From: a virus
Length of the DNA stretch: 22,412 nt
IMG/VR virus record: IMGVR_UViG_3300025889_009991
Span: 1 to 22,412 of that record
Strand: one strand, 5' to 3'
The notes under the pieces were generated by a model. The model was not told the origin of the DNA and made no database searches. It saw nothing but the letters and a program-made list of their open reading frames with translations. The position numbers were made by a program, and so were the translations under genes. Positions 6,041 through 12,992 of this stretch are shown piece by piece; within the stretch, counting starts at the first letter, position 1; the number at the start of each line of letters is the position of its first letter.

Positions 6041-6436
6041 ATGGTTAACGAACCTATGTTAAGTATCGAAGAATACATAACTGACGAAGAGGCGGAGTTT
6101 AATTGGAGGTATGATTCTACCTACGGACTCAGCATGAAATTACGCCTTAACGCTTCAGATGAATCGAAGTACCGTTCTAAATTTGCCCTAGAGTTTGAAA
6201 ATACTGCGGGCTATGAAATGCAAGCATTACCGATGACTTGGAGACGCAGGAAAGATGGCACGACTGAAATATTGCCCGCATCTGTACCGCCACCCACAGA
6301 AAGAATGTTGTTGTTTTTTGAAGGGGAGCATGAGAAAGATGACTTTGTGCAGGGTATTTTACGGTTAGCTCTATTTTTTAAACTCCACGGATATAAATTT
6401 ACTGAAACTCAGGACCCCCAAAATGACCAAGAGTAA
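6041..6436 (+). CDS. Hypothetical protein
   Basis: Unrecognised 131-residue acidic protein with alternating strand-like segments (YGLSMKLRLN, KFALEFENTAG) and a C-terminal helix (FVQGILRLALFFKLHGY) that is amphipathic rather than membrane-spanning. The ATG at 6041 has AGGAGA upstream at good spacing and follows the preceding stop by one base; an earlier in-frame ATG at 5993 lies inside the nuclease gene and lacks such a site. The end overlaps the Lys-rich gene by 14 bases. Position between nuclease and helicase suggests a replication accessory role, which is only context. Confidence 0.7.
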   Translation: MVNEPMLSIEEYITDEEAEFNWRYDSTYGLSMKLRLNASDESKYRSKFALEFENTAGYEMQALPMTWRRRKDGTTEILPASVPPPTERMLLFFEGEHEKDDFVQGILRLALFFKLHGYKFTETQDPQNDQE

Positions 6437-6728
6437 ACGAGACTACAAAGCTGAATACGCTAAGTACCAAGGCACCGAAGAGCAAAAGAAAAAACGCGCT
6501 GAGCGCAACGCTGCCCGCCGCAAAGCCGAACGAGAAGGTAAGGTAAGCAAGGGTGACGGCAAGGACGTAGCGCATAAGAAGGCTATGGACAAAGGCGGCA
6601 AGAACTCTGACGGCACTAAGGTAGAGACAGCAAGCCGCAACCGTTCATTCAAACGAGATTCAAAAGGCAACCTCGTATCTGAAACCAGCACTCGTGAGCG
6701 CAAGAAAAAGAAGACCTCTAAAGCATGA
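6423..6728 (+). CDS. Lys/Arg-rich HNH-like small phage protein
   Basis: Predicted 101-residue, strongly basic protein. The core GDGKDVAHKKAMDKGGKN (residues 44-61), followed by TASRNRSFKRD, matches a widespread small phage family of the pattern GKDVxH...KGG.N....S.NRSF. The pattern resembles an HNH fold (His at 51, Gly-Gly, Asn), but a full set of HNH catalytic residues is not evident and the residue before H51 is Ala, where I recall Asp in relatives. It may be a degenerate HNH nuclease or simply a DNA-binding protein. The start overlaps the previous gene by 14 bases; the end overlaps the helicase as ATGA. Confidence 0.7.
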   Translation: MTKSKRDYKAEYAKYQGTEEQKKKRAERNAARRKAEREGKVSKGDGKDVAHKKAMDKGGKNSDGTKVETASRNRSFKRDSKGNLVSETSTRERKKKKTSKA

Positions 6729-8284
6729 AGATAATCGAAGATAAACTAATTGTTTTTAAGACTAAGAAGCCTCACCTCATTGCCGAAAAGGTAGACAAGT
6801 ATAAGGTCATTAGCGAAAAAGATGGCATATACAAAGTGGCCATTGAGTGGCAACTAAAAGAAGCGCAAGTGCTGACGGAATTGAAAGCCAAAGACGTACC
6901 GTCTCCGATAAAAAGAGACTACTCGTGGACAGGTAAGTTAACTCCTTTTGCACACCAGAAAGAAACAGCAGCTTTCCTCACTCTTAATAAGAAAGCTTTC
7001 TGCTTCAACGAGCAAGGCACTGGTAAGACTGCATCTGTTATATGGGCTACGGATTACTTGATGAAGCTTGGCCTCATAAAGCGTGTCTTGGTTATTTGCC
7101 CTCTGTCGATTATGAAGTCTGCATGGCAGCAAGACCTGTTTAAGTTCGCCATGCACCGGAGTTGTTCTGTAGCGCATGGCTCGTCTACTACTCGACGTAA
7201 GATTATTGCCGAAGGGTGCGAGTTTGTAATCATAAACTTTGATGGTGTAGAAGTTATCAAAGAGGAAATTAAGCAAGCCAACTTCGACATGATCGTGGTA
7301 GATGAAGCCAGTGCTTATAAGAACTCGCAGACTAACCGTTGGAAAACTCTGAAATCTATAGCCGACAATGTAGAGTGGCTGTGGATGCTTACGGGTACTC
7401 CAGCTGCGCAGTCTCCAGTGGATGCGTTTGGCCTAGCTAGATTAGTAGCTCCCGATAATGTCCCTCGTTACTTTGGGCAATTCCGAGACAAGGTAATGTA
7501 CAAGGCTACCCAGTATATATGGCGCCCCAAATCTGATGCGGACCAGACGGTGCATAAAGCTTTGCAACCTGCCATACGTTTCGAGAAAGACCAATGCCTT
7601 GATTTGCCTAGCGTTACTTATGTAGAACGTGAGGCTCCGCTAACAAAACAGCAAGCACAGTACTACGAAATACTTAAAAAGCAGATGATGCTAGAAGCTG
7701 ACGGGGAGCAAGTAACTTCCGTAAACGCAGCGACACAGCTCAATAAACTTTTGCAAATTTCTGGCGGCGCAGTCTACACCGACGAGAAAGAAGTACTAGA
7801 GTTTGACGTTAGTAATCGACTTAAAATTATTCTTGAGGTAATTCAAGAGTCTACGCACAAAGTGCTAGTGTTCGTTCCGTTTACGCACACCATAGACCTG
7901 CTTCATAGTTTCCTAGAGAAGAACAAGATAACTAATTCAATTATCTCGGGTAAAGTTTCTCTTAATAAAAGAAGCGAGATCATCAAAGACTTCCAAGAAA
8001 AATCTGACCCTAGGGTTTTAGTTATTCAACCCCAAGCAGCGTCTCACGGTCTTACGCTTACAGCGGCCAACACCATTATTTGGTACGCCCCTGTAACTAG
8101 CGTAGAGACATACCTGCAAGCTAACGCTCGTATCGACAGACCGGGCCAACACAACCCAATGACCGTGGTACATATTGAAGGCAGCGAGGTGGAAAGAAAG
8201 CTGTACACCATGCTCCAAAACAATATAACCAACCACAGTAAAATTATTGACCTTTACCGCCAAGAACTAAACATTAACTCTTGA
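6725..8284 (+). CDS. SNF2-type DNA helicase/translocase
   Basis: Predicted 519-residue superfamily 2 ATPase of the SNF2 group common in phages. Motifs in order: a Q-like segment at LTPFAHQKETAAF; Walker A EQGTGKT (96-102); VLVICP; Walker B VVDEAS (191-196, DEAS in place of DEAH); motif III LTGTP (222-226); motif V region ASHGLTLTAANTIIWY; and motif VI QANARIDRPGQ (465-475) with the arginine fingers. Length is right for a minimal two-lobe SNF2 core with a short N-terminal extension. Likely role is remodelling or unwinding during phage replication or recombination. ATGA overlap couples it to the preceding gene. Its stop codon lies inside the -35 box of the next promoter. Confidence 0.93.
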   Translation: MKIIEDKLIVFKTKKPHLIAEKVDKYKVISEKDGIYKVAIEWQLKEAQVLTELKAKDVPSPIKRDYSWTGKLTPFAHQKETAAFLTLNKKAFCFNEQGTGKTASVIWATDYLMKLGLIKRVLVICPLSIMKSAWQQDLFKFAMHRSCSVAHGSSTTRRKIIAEGCEFVIINFDGVEVIKEEIKQANFDMIVVDEASAYKNSQTNRWKTLKSIADNVEWLWMLTGTPAAQSPVDAFGLARLVAPDNVPRYFGQFRDKVMYKATQYIWRPKSDADQTVHKALQPAIRFEKDQCLDLPSVTYVEREAPLTKQQAQYYEILKKQMMLEADGEQVTSVNAATQLNKLLQISGGAVYTDEKEVLEFDVSNRLKIILEVIQESTHKVLVFVPFTHTIDLLHSFLEKNKITNSIISGKVSLNKRSEIIKDFQEKSDPRVLVIQPQAASHGLTLTAANTIIWYAPVTSVETYLQANARIDRPGQHNPMTVVHIEGSEVERKLYTMLQNNITNHSKIIDLYRQELNINS

Positions 8285-8308
8285 CAATGTAAATAACAGG
8301 TCTATACT
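8281..8308 (+). promoter_or_regulatory. Strong sigma-70-type promoter
   Basis: TTGACA (8281-8286) is a perfect -35 box; after a 16-base spacer comes TATACT (8303-8308), one mismatch from the -10 consensus. Transcription should begin near 8315, about 20 bases before the next gene. It overlaps the helicase stop (TGA at 8282-8284). It is the only convincing promoter in the + strand block and should drive the operon from 8338 to 12992 using host RNA polymerase. Confidence 0.85.
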
Positions 8309-8325
8309 AGCCTTCCCACTACTAA

Positions 8326-8334
8326 AGGAGGAGG
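8326..8334 (+). promoter_or_regulatory. Strong ribosome binding site
   Basis: AGGAGGAGG is a near-perfect Shine-Dalgarno sequence. It lies three bases before the ATG at 8338 if read to its end, or about six bases from the first AGGAGG, and predicts strong translation of the first gene of the operon. Confidence 0.8.
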
Positions 8335-8337
8335 GTG

Positions 8338-8727
8338 ATGGCCGAACCAACTGCCGATAAATTAGTTGCCATTTACATAAAGATGCGCAACGCAATTAAA
8401 GAAAAAGAAGACGAGATAAAGCTCATAAAAGAGCAGCAAGAAAAAGTCTCCGATAAGCTTCTTTCCCTTTGCAACGACCAGAACGCGGATAGTCTCAAGA
8501 CACCCGAAGGCACTGTTAGCCGCAGGGTTTACTCCAGCTACTGGACTAGCGATTGGGAATCTATGTACAAGTTTATTCAAGAGAACGATGCCTTTCATCT
8601 GCTAGAGAAGCGCATTCATAACGGCAACTTAAAAGAATTTCTATCGGACAATCCAGACCTATGCCCGATGGGACTGCAGTCAAACAAGAAGTACGTAATT
8701 TCAGTAAGAAAACCAACCTCTAAATAG
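8338..8727 (+). CDS. Coiled-coil phage protein upstream of putative SSB
   Basis: Predicted 129-residue protein. The N-terminal third (about 15-45) is a highly charged helix typical of a coiled coil; the rest is compact, with TPEGTVSRRV, YWTSDWESMYKFI, LLEKRI, and a final strand YVISVRK. I recall similar uncharacterised proteins in other phages beside replication genes but cannot name a family. It is the first gene behind the strong promoter and ribosome binding site, so it is probably abundant. ATG 8338 is preferred over the adjoining GTG at 8335. A DNA-metabolism role is inferred from context only. Confidence 0.75.
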   Translation: MAEPTADKLVAIYIKMRNAIKEKEDEIKLIKEQQEKVSDKLLSLCNDQNADSLKTPEGTVSRRVYSSYWTSDWESMYKFIQENDAFHLLEKRIHNGNLKEFLSDNPDLCPMGLQSNKKYVISVRKPTSK

Positions 8728-8736
8728 GAGATAAAC

Positions 8737-9657
8737 ATGTCTAACGACGTATCAATATTCACAAGCAACACACAAGTTGCGAAGTCATCCCCCCGAGTAA
8801 CTGGCCTTAGCACTCAACTAAAAGAAAAGCGCACGGTCAACAACAGACGCATACAAGCCAACATCAACGGCACCTTTAAGAAGGTAGTCAACGGTGACCA
8901 AGTGGGTGAAGTTATCCGTGGTGAGTTCAACGCAATTATCGTAGATATGCTGCCCGGCATTTCTCGTATCTTCTACAAGGAGAAGTTCGATCCTAAGAAA
9001 GAAGCTACGCTGCCCAACTGCTGGTCTAACGAAGGTAACAAGCCAGAAGCACAAGCAGAAGACCCGCAGCATGCTAACTGTGCGGACTGCCCACAGAATG
9101 TAAAAGGTTCAGGCGATACTGGTGGTAAAGCTTGTCGCTATCAACGTCGCGTTGCTTTGATTCTAGAGGGTGACCCCAGTGGTACGATTTACCAGTTCAA
9201 TATCCCTGCTAAGTCTTTGTTTGGTAAGGGCGTTGGTAATCAGCACCCGTTTGAGAGCTACGTTAACTTCTTAGTTAGCAACGATCTTTCTCCTGACACG
9301 GTAGTAACTACGATTGCTTTTAACACTAATGCTGAAACTATGGAGCTTGTATTCTCTCCACTGCGTGAGCTTAGCGACGAAGAGTTTGAAGTTGTACTGA
9401 AGGCTCAGCAAGACCCAATGGCTAAGCGCTACACTCGCCTGACGGTTGCAGAAGCGGACAAAGTTACTGTTAAGCCCGCCGCCGTTGCTGCTCCAAAGCC
9501 CGCCCCCGTAGTTGAAGAGCCAGTGGTCGAGGAAGCAATCGTAGAAGAAGTCGTTGAAGAGCCTAAGAAGCGCGCATCTAAGAAAGAAGAAGCGGTTGTA
9601 GACGAAGATGACGACATGGCTGCACTCATTGGCGAATGGGGAGGCGACGAGAGCTAA
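8737..9657 (+). CDS. Putative ssDNA-binding protein with four-Cys motif and acidic tail
   Basis: Predicted 306-residue protein. The centre carries four cysteines in a zinc-finger-like arrangement: C95 (PNCW), C115 and C118 (CADCP) and C133 (KACRYQRR). Basic and aromatic residues surround them. The last third is low-complexity: Ala/Pro-rich, then repeated Val-Glu-Glu, then Lys-rich, ending in a very acidic tail (DEDDDMAALIGEWGGDES). Acidic C-terminal tails that recruit replication proteins are typical of phage ssDNA-binding proteins such as T7 gp2.5 and T4 gp32; T4 gp32 also has a zinc site. Strong promoter upstream and primase-helicase downstream fit this. No sequence-level match to a named SSB is claimed. 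GGAG upstream supports the start; the stop overlaps the next ATG by one base. Confidence 0.6.
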   Translation: MSNDVSIFTSNTQVAKSSPRVTGLSTQLKEKRTVNNRRIQANINGTFKKVVNGDQVGEVIRGEFNAIIVDMLPGISRIFYKEKFDPKKEATLPNCWSNEGNKPEAQAEDPQHANCADCPQNVKGSGDTGGKACRYQRRVALILEGDPSGTIYQFNIPAKSLFGKGVGNQHPFESYVNFLVSNDLSPDTVVTTIAFNTNAETMELVFSPLRELSDEEFEVVLKAQQDPMAKRYTRLTVAEADKVTVKPAAVAAPKPAPVVEEPVVEEAIVEEVVEEPKKRASKKEEAVVDEDDDMAALIGEWGGDES

Positions 9658-9884
9658 TGAGTTACGGCTATACCGCAAGGTTAATTCAGAAAAACAAAGA
9701 GGCAAGTGGCCGCTCCTTGGGCGTAAAGCTTGGGCGGCTCTGCATAAAGCACGACTTGTCTGTTTCGGAAGTAGCGAATACCTTGGGTGTAAGTAGACAA
9801 GCGGTTTATAACTGGTTTACGGGGGTTAACACCCCCAAGCCTCCGCTTACTGACCTCATAGAAGAGCTAATCTCCGAACTATAA
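9657..9884 (+). CDS. Small helix-turn-helix protein
   Basis: Predicted 75-residue DNA-binding protein. The segment LSVSEVANTLGVSRQAVYNWFTG (about 34-56) is a clear XRE/YdaS-like helix-turn-helix; residues 1-30 form a basic helical lead. It is a single-domain protein with no dimerisation domain beyond a short C-terminal helix. It may regulate its own operon or assist origin recognition for the adjacent primase; both are inference. The ATG at 9657 shares a base with the preceding stop and has a GAGGCGACGAGAG purine run upstream. An in-frame start at 9636 would lie within the previous gene. Confidence 0.8.
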   Translation: MSYGYTARLIQKNKEASGRSLGVKLGRLCIKHDLSVSEVANTLGVSRQAVYNWFTGVNTPKPPLTDLIEELISEL

Positions 9885-9901
9885 CAAGCAAGAGACTACT
9901 A

Positions 9902-12826
9902 ATGACTAACTTTGACCTTCTAGATTACGTGCAGCCCAGTGATGGGTTCTTCTGCGTACTCGGTATAAAGGGACCAAAGGACGTTAAACAGAAAGTTGTA
10001 GCTACCAGAGCAGAGCTAGACGGCTGGACTAAAAAGTTCGTCCAAGAAAAGCGCAATGTGTTCTATAACGTGGCTAAGTTACAAACAATCGACGGGGGCC
10101 GAGTAAAGGAAAACGTATCTGCGTTAAAATCTTTCTGGCTTGATATTGATTGCGGCCCTACAAAAGCTGAGGTAAACGAAAAGACTAACCGCCCCGACGG
10201 TTATATATCTCAGGCGGAAGGCTTACGCGCATTAAAAACGTTCTGTGATTTCGTAGGGTTACCCCTACCTACCATAGTCGATTCAGGGCGCGGTATACAC
10301 GCATACTGGGTGCTTACTGAAGAAGTCTCTAGGGAAGATTGGGAGCCCGTAGCTGCTAGGCTGCGCAATGTCTGTCTTACCCAGAACTTTTATGTAGACC
10401 CCGTTGTATTTGAAGTCTCCCGTATTCTTAGGGTTCCTGAAACTTATAACTTTAAAGACGATCCTCCCAAAAAAGTACAAGTACGCAAGGTAACTGAAGC
10501 TATTACTTTCGATGAGTTCAAGGAAATACTTGGCGTCGAAGAGATAGAACAGATAGCAGCCCGCTCACGTCCAAAGCGTAAGTTGACTGCGATAGGTCAG
10601 GCAATAGCGGACAACATGGATTCTTCTTTCGCTAAGATTATGCTGCGGCAGAAGACTAAGACTAGTTGCCAACAACTGATTGCTTGTTACCAAGAAAGAG
10701 ACACGCTGTCTGAACCTCGTTGGTTTGACGCGTTATCTGTAGCTAAGTTTTGTTCCGACAAGGGCGAAGCTATACACAAGTTATCCGCAGGGCATCCAGA
10801 CTATGACCCTGATGTAGTAGAAAAAAAGATAGAGCACATATTAGGACCACACAGTTGTGAAGTTTTCGAGCGAAATAATCCGGGCGGGTGCGATGGTTGT
10901 CCTCACAGGGGAGCGATAACAAGTCCTATATCTCTGGGGAAGGGCATACTAAGGGCGTCAGCAGAAGACAACCTAGTAAGCATTGCGCCCGCATCCGAGG
11001 AATCCAAAGAGGTAGAACTAGATGTAGAGCAAGAGCTTGCAGACCCTGTCCAAGTGCGCATACCAGAGTATCCGGCTCCTTTCTTTAGGGGCAAGAACGG
11101 CGGTATTTATTTGGAGTTATCTGGGGATGACGACGATGGGCCTAAGCTAGTTTATGAGAATGACCTATACGTTGAAAAACGTATGACCGACCCCGAGCTT
11201 GGAGATGTTGCGGTCTTTAAACTGCACACACCCAAAGACGGGCTCAGAGAGTTTGTGATTCCCAATGCAAAAATAACTGAACTTAGAGAACTGCGCAAAG
11301 AGCTTTCTAAGTATGGAGTAATGGCACCGGAGCCACAGTTTAAATTGATACTACAGTTCGTAATCAGTTCGATTAAGGAGCTGCAACATAAAAGGAAGGC
11401 GGAGGTTATGAGAGTCCAATTCGGTTGGGCCGACAACGACAGCAAGTTTATTGTCGGAAACAAAGAGATAACTAGAGACGGTACGTACCACACGCCCCCA
11501 GCCAGTGTTACTCAGGGGGTAGTGGAGCATCTGCACAGCAGCGGTACTTTAGAGAAGTGGAAGGAAGTATTCGCACTGTACGACCGGCCCGGACTTGAGG
11601 TGCAAGCCTTTGCTGCGCTCAGCGGCTTTGGGGCACCTTTGCTTAAGTTCACAGGTCAGAAAGGCGCGATCATCAACATGATTCACCGGTTTGCAGGTAC
11701 GGGTAAGACCACCGTGCTTAGAATGGCGAACAGCATATGTGGGCACCCAGAACATTTGTTAGGTACTCCTGATGACACAAGCGTGGGTAGGGTTATCAAG
11801 CTTGGACTGCTAAATAACATCGTTAATACTTTTGACGAGATTACCAACATGAAAGCAGAAGCTTTCTCAGAGTACGCCTACGCCGCATCTCAAGGACGGG
11901 GTAAGGACAAAGCAGAAGCAAGCACTAACAAGCTGCGGGTCAATAACACCACGTGGAGGACTATTACACTAGCTAGTGCTAACTCTTCTTTCTACCAAAA
12001 GCTTACGGCTTTAAAAGATTCTCCTGATGGCGAAATGATGCGCTTGCTTGAGTTTAGGATAGACTACCCAGAGAAAAATATAATTACTACACAAGAGGGT
12101 AAAGACATGTTTGACCACCAGTTAAACCAGAACTACGGCGTTGCAATCGAACCGTATGCTAGGTATTTGGTTGGCAACTTAGAGGACTGCAAACAGTTAG
12201 TGCGTGAGGTGCAAGCCAAGATAGACGCTAAGCTCGAGCTTACGCAGCGGGAACGTAATTGGTCTGCCGTGATAGCAGCGAACATAGCTGGTGGTATAAT
12301 TGCTCGTCGCCTTGGGCTCATCTCTTGGGACATAGGGCGCATACTTAATAAGATAACTCCGGTGATAAAAGATATGAGAGCAGAAACTAAAGCACCCGTT
12401 AGCCCCGCTAGTTCTATTGTTGGTGACTATGTTAACCGCTGGTTAGGTCATATGTTGATCGTGGATGACGGTGTAGACAAGCGAACTAACAAGCCTAAGT
12501 TCCCTATTATGGAGCCAAAAGGTGGGGGCGGTTTGAAGCAGAGATACGAGCCTGATACCAAGAAGCTCTTTATCCCAGTGAACTACTTCAGAAAACACTG
12601 TGTAGATGCGCAGATAGACTACCAAGAAGTTACTAAGGAACTGCAAGAAACAGGGATATACTTGGAGACTATTAACAAGCGCCTGTCTAAAGGCATGGGC
12701 ATAACATCGAAGGGCGTACGCTGCCTTGTACTGGACTGCTCTAATCCAGACTTCATAGAGATGGATTCCTTAGCGGAATCAGAAGACGACATTGATGATA
12801 GTAGAGAAGGTGACGTACGAGATTAA
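9902..12826 (+). CDS. Primase-helicase: AEP (PrimPol) domain fused to DUF927 helicase
   Basis: Predicted 974-residue fusion that should both prime and unwind phage DNA. The N-terminal archaeo-eukaryotic primase domain shows the metal-binding DxD (D81, D83 in FWLDIDC), the SGRGIH motif (128-133) and the third acidic motif D166 with R174/R177 and the RVPETYNFK strand. A linker follows (about 250-345) with C319, C330 and C333 (GGCDGCP), a possible zinc site. The C-terminal DUF927-type ATPase holds Walker A AGTGKTT (598-604, K602) and Walker B NTFDEI (642-647). The tail (about 830-974) may bind partners. Length suits such fusions. It is preceded by the small HTH gene at 17 bases with AAGAGACTACT before the ATG, and overlaps the next gene by 32 bases. 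Confidence 0.9.
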   Translation: MTNFDLLDYVQPSDGFFCVLGIKGPKDVKQKVVATRAELDGWTKKFVQEKRNVFYNVAKLQTIDGGRVKENVSALKSFWLDIDCGPTKAEVNEKTNRPDGYISQAEGLRALKTFCDFVGLPLPTIVDSGRGIHAYWVLTEEVSREDWEPVAARLRNVCLTQNFYVDPVVFEVSRILRVPETYNFKDDPPKKVQVRKVTEAITFDEFKEILGVEEIEQIAARSRPKRKLTAIGQAIADNMDSSFAKIMLRQKTKTSCQQLIACYQERDTLSEPRWFDALSVAKFCSDKGEAIHKLSAGHPDYDPDVVEKKIEHILGPHSCEVFERNNPGGCDGCPHRGAITSPISLGKGILRASAEDNLVSIAPASEESKEVELDVEQELADPVQVRIPEYPAPFFRGKNGGIYLELSGDDDDGPKLVYENDLYVEKRMTDPELGDVAVFKLHTPKDGLREFVIPNAKITELRELRKELSKYGVMAPEPQFKLILQFVISSIKELQHKRKAEVMRVQFGWADNDSKFIVGNKEITRDGTYHTPPASVTQGVVEHLHSSGTLEKWKEVFALYDRPGLEVQAFAALSGFGAPLLKFTGQKGAIINMIHRFAGTGKTTVLRMANSICGHPEHLLGTPDDTSVGRVIKLGLLNNIVNTFDEITNMKAEAFSEYAYAASQGRGKDKAEASTNKLRVNNTTWRTITLASANSSFYQKLTALKDSPDGEMMRLLEFRIDYPEKNIITTQEGKDMFDHQLNQNYGVAIEPYARYLVGNLEDCKQLVREVQAKIDAKLELTQRERNWSAVIAANIAGGIIARRLGLISWDIGRILNKITPVIKDMRAETKAPVSPASSIVGDYVNRWLGHMLIVDDGVDKRTNKPKFPIMEPKGGGGLKQRYEPDTKKLFIPVNYFRKHCVDAQIDYQEVTKELQETGIYLETINKRLSKGMGITSKGVRCLVLDCSNPDFIEMDSLAESEDDIDDSREGDVRD

Positions 12827-12992
12827 CTGGGCCAAGTTTAAGGTGGGGTCTTCTTTCTTTATACCCTGCCTTAACCCCAGAAAATCTCGCAAAGACATCG
12901 TGAATGTGACCAAGCGCCTCGCCTACAAAACAGCTACCAAAGTAGTGATTGAAGACGGGGTGCGAGGCATTCGCATATGGCGAATAGCTTAG
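12795..12992 (+). CDS. Small conserved-looking protein ending the left block
   Basis: Predicted 65-residue basic protein containing INWAKFKVGSSFFIPCL, a Lys/Arg-rich helix, then VVIEDGVRGIRIWRI. This strand-helix-strand pattern is familiar from small uncharacterised phage proteins, but I cannot name a function. Two starts are plausible: ATG 12795 (ribosome binding site weak) or GTG 12810, which follows GTAGAGAAG. Either way it overlaps the primase-helicase gene. Its stop overlaps the stop of the giant gene on the opposite strand by four bases. A 6-base-pair hairpin falls inside its last codons. Confidence 0.65.
   Translation: MIVEKVTYEINWAKFKVGSSFFIPCLNPRKSRKDIVNVTKRLAYKTATKVVIEDGVRGIRIWRIA
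12969..12985. other. Perfect 6-bp inverted repeat at the convergent junction
   Basis: ATTCGC and GCGAAT flank the 5-base loop ATATG. It lies inside the last codons of the small + strand gene and just beyond the stop of the - strand giant gene. Its position would suit a bidirectional terminator, but no T-run follows on either strand and the stem is short, so this is only a candidate. Confidence 0.25.

Noticed and set aside
9271-9705. 144-codon open frame on the - strand opposite the SSB-like gene
   Set aside because: It is a shadow of the repetitive Val-Glu-Glu and Ala/Pro codons; Phe/Leu/Asn-rich with no motif.
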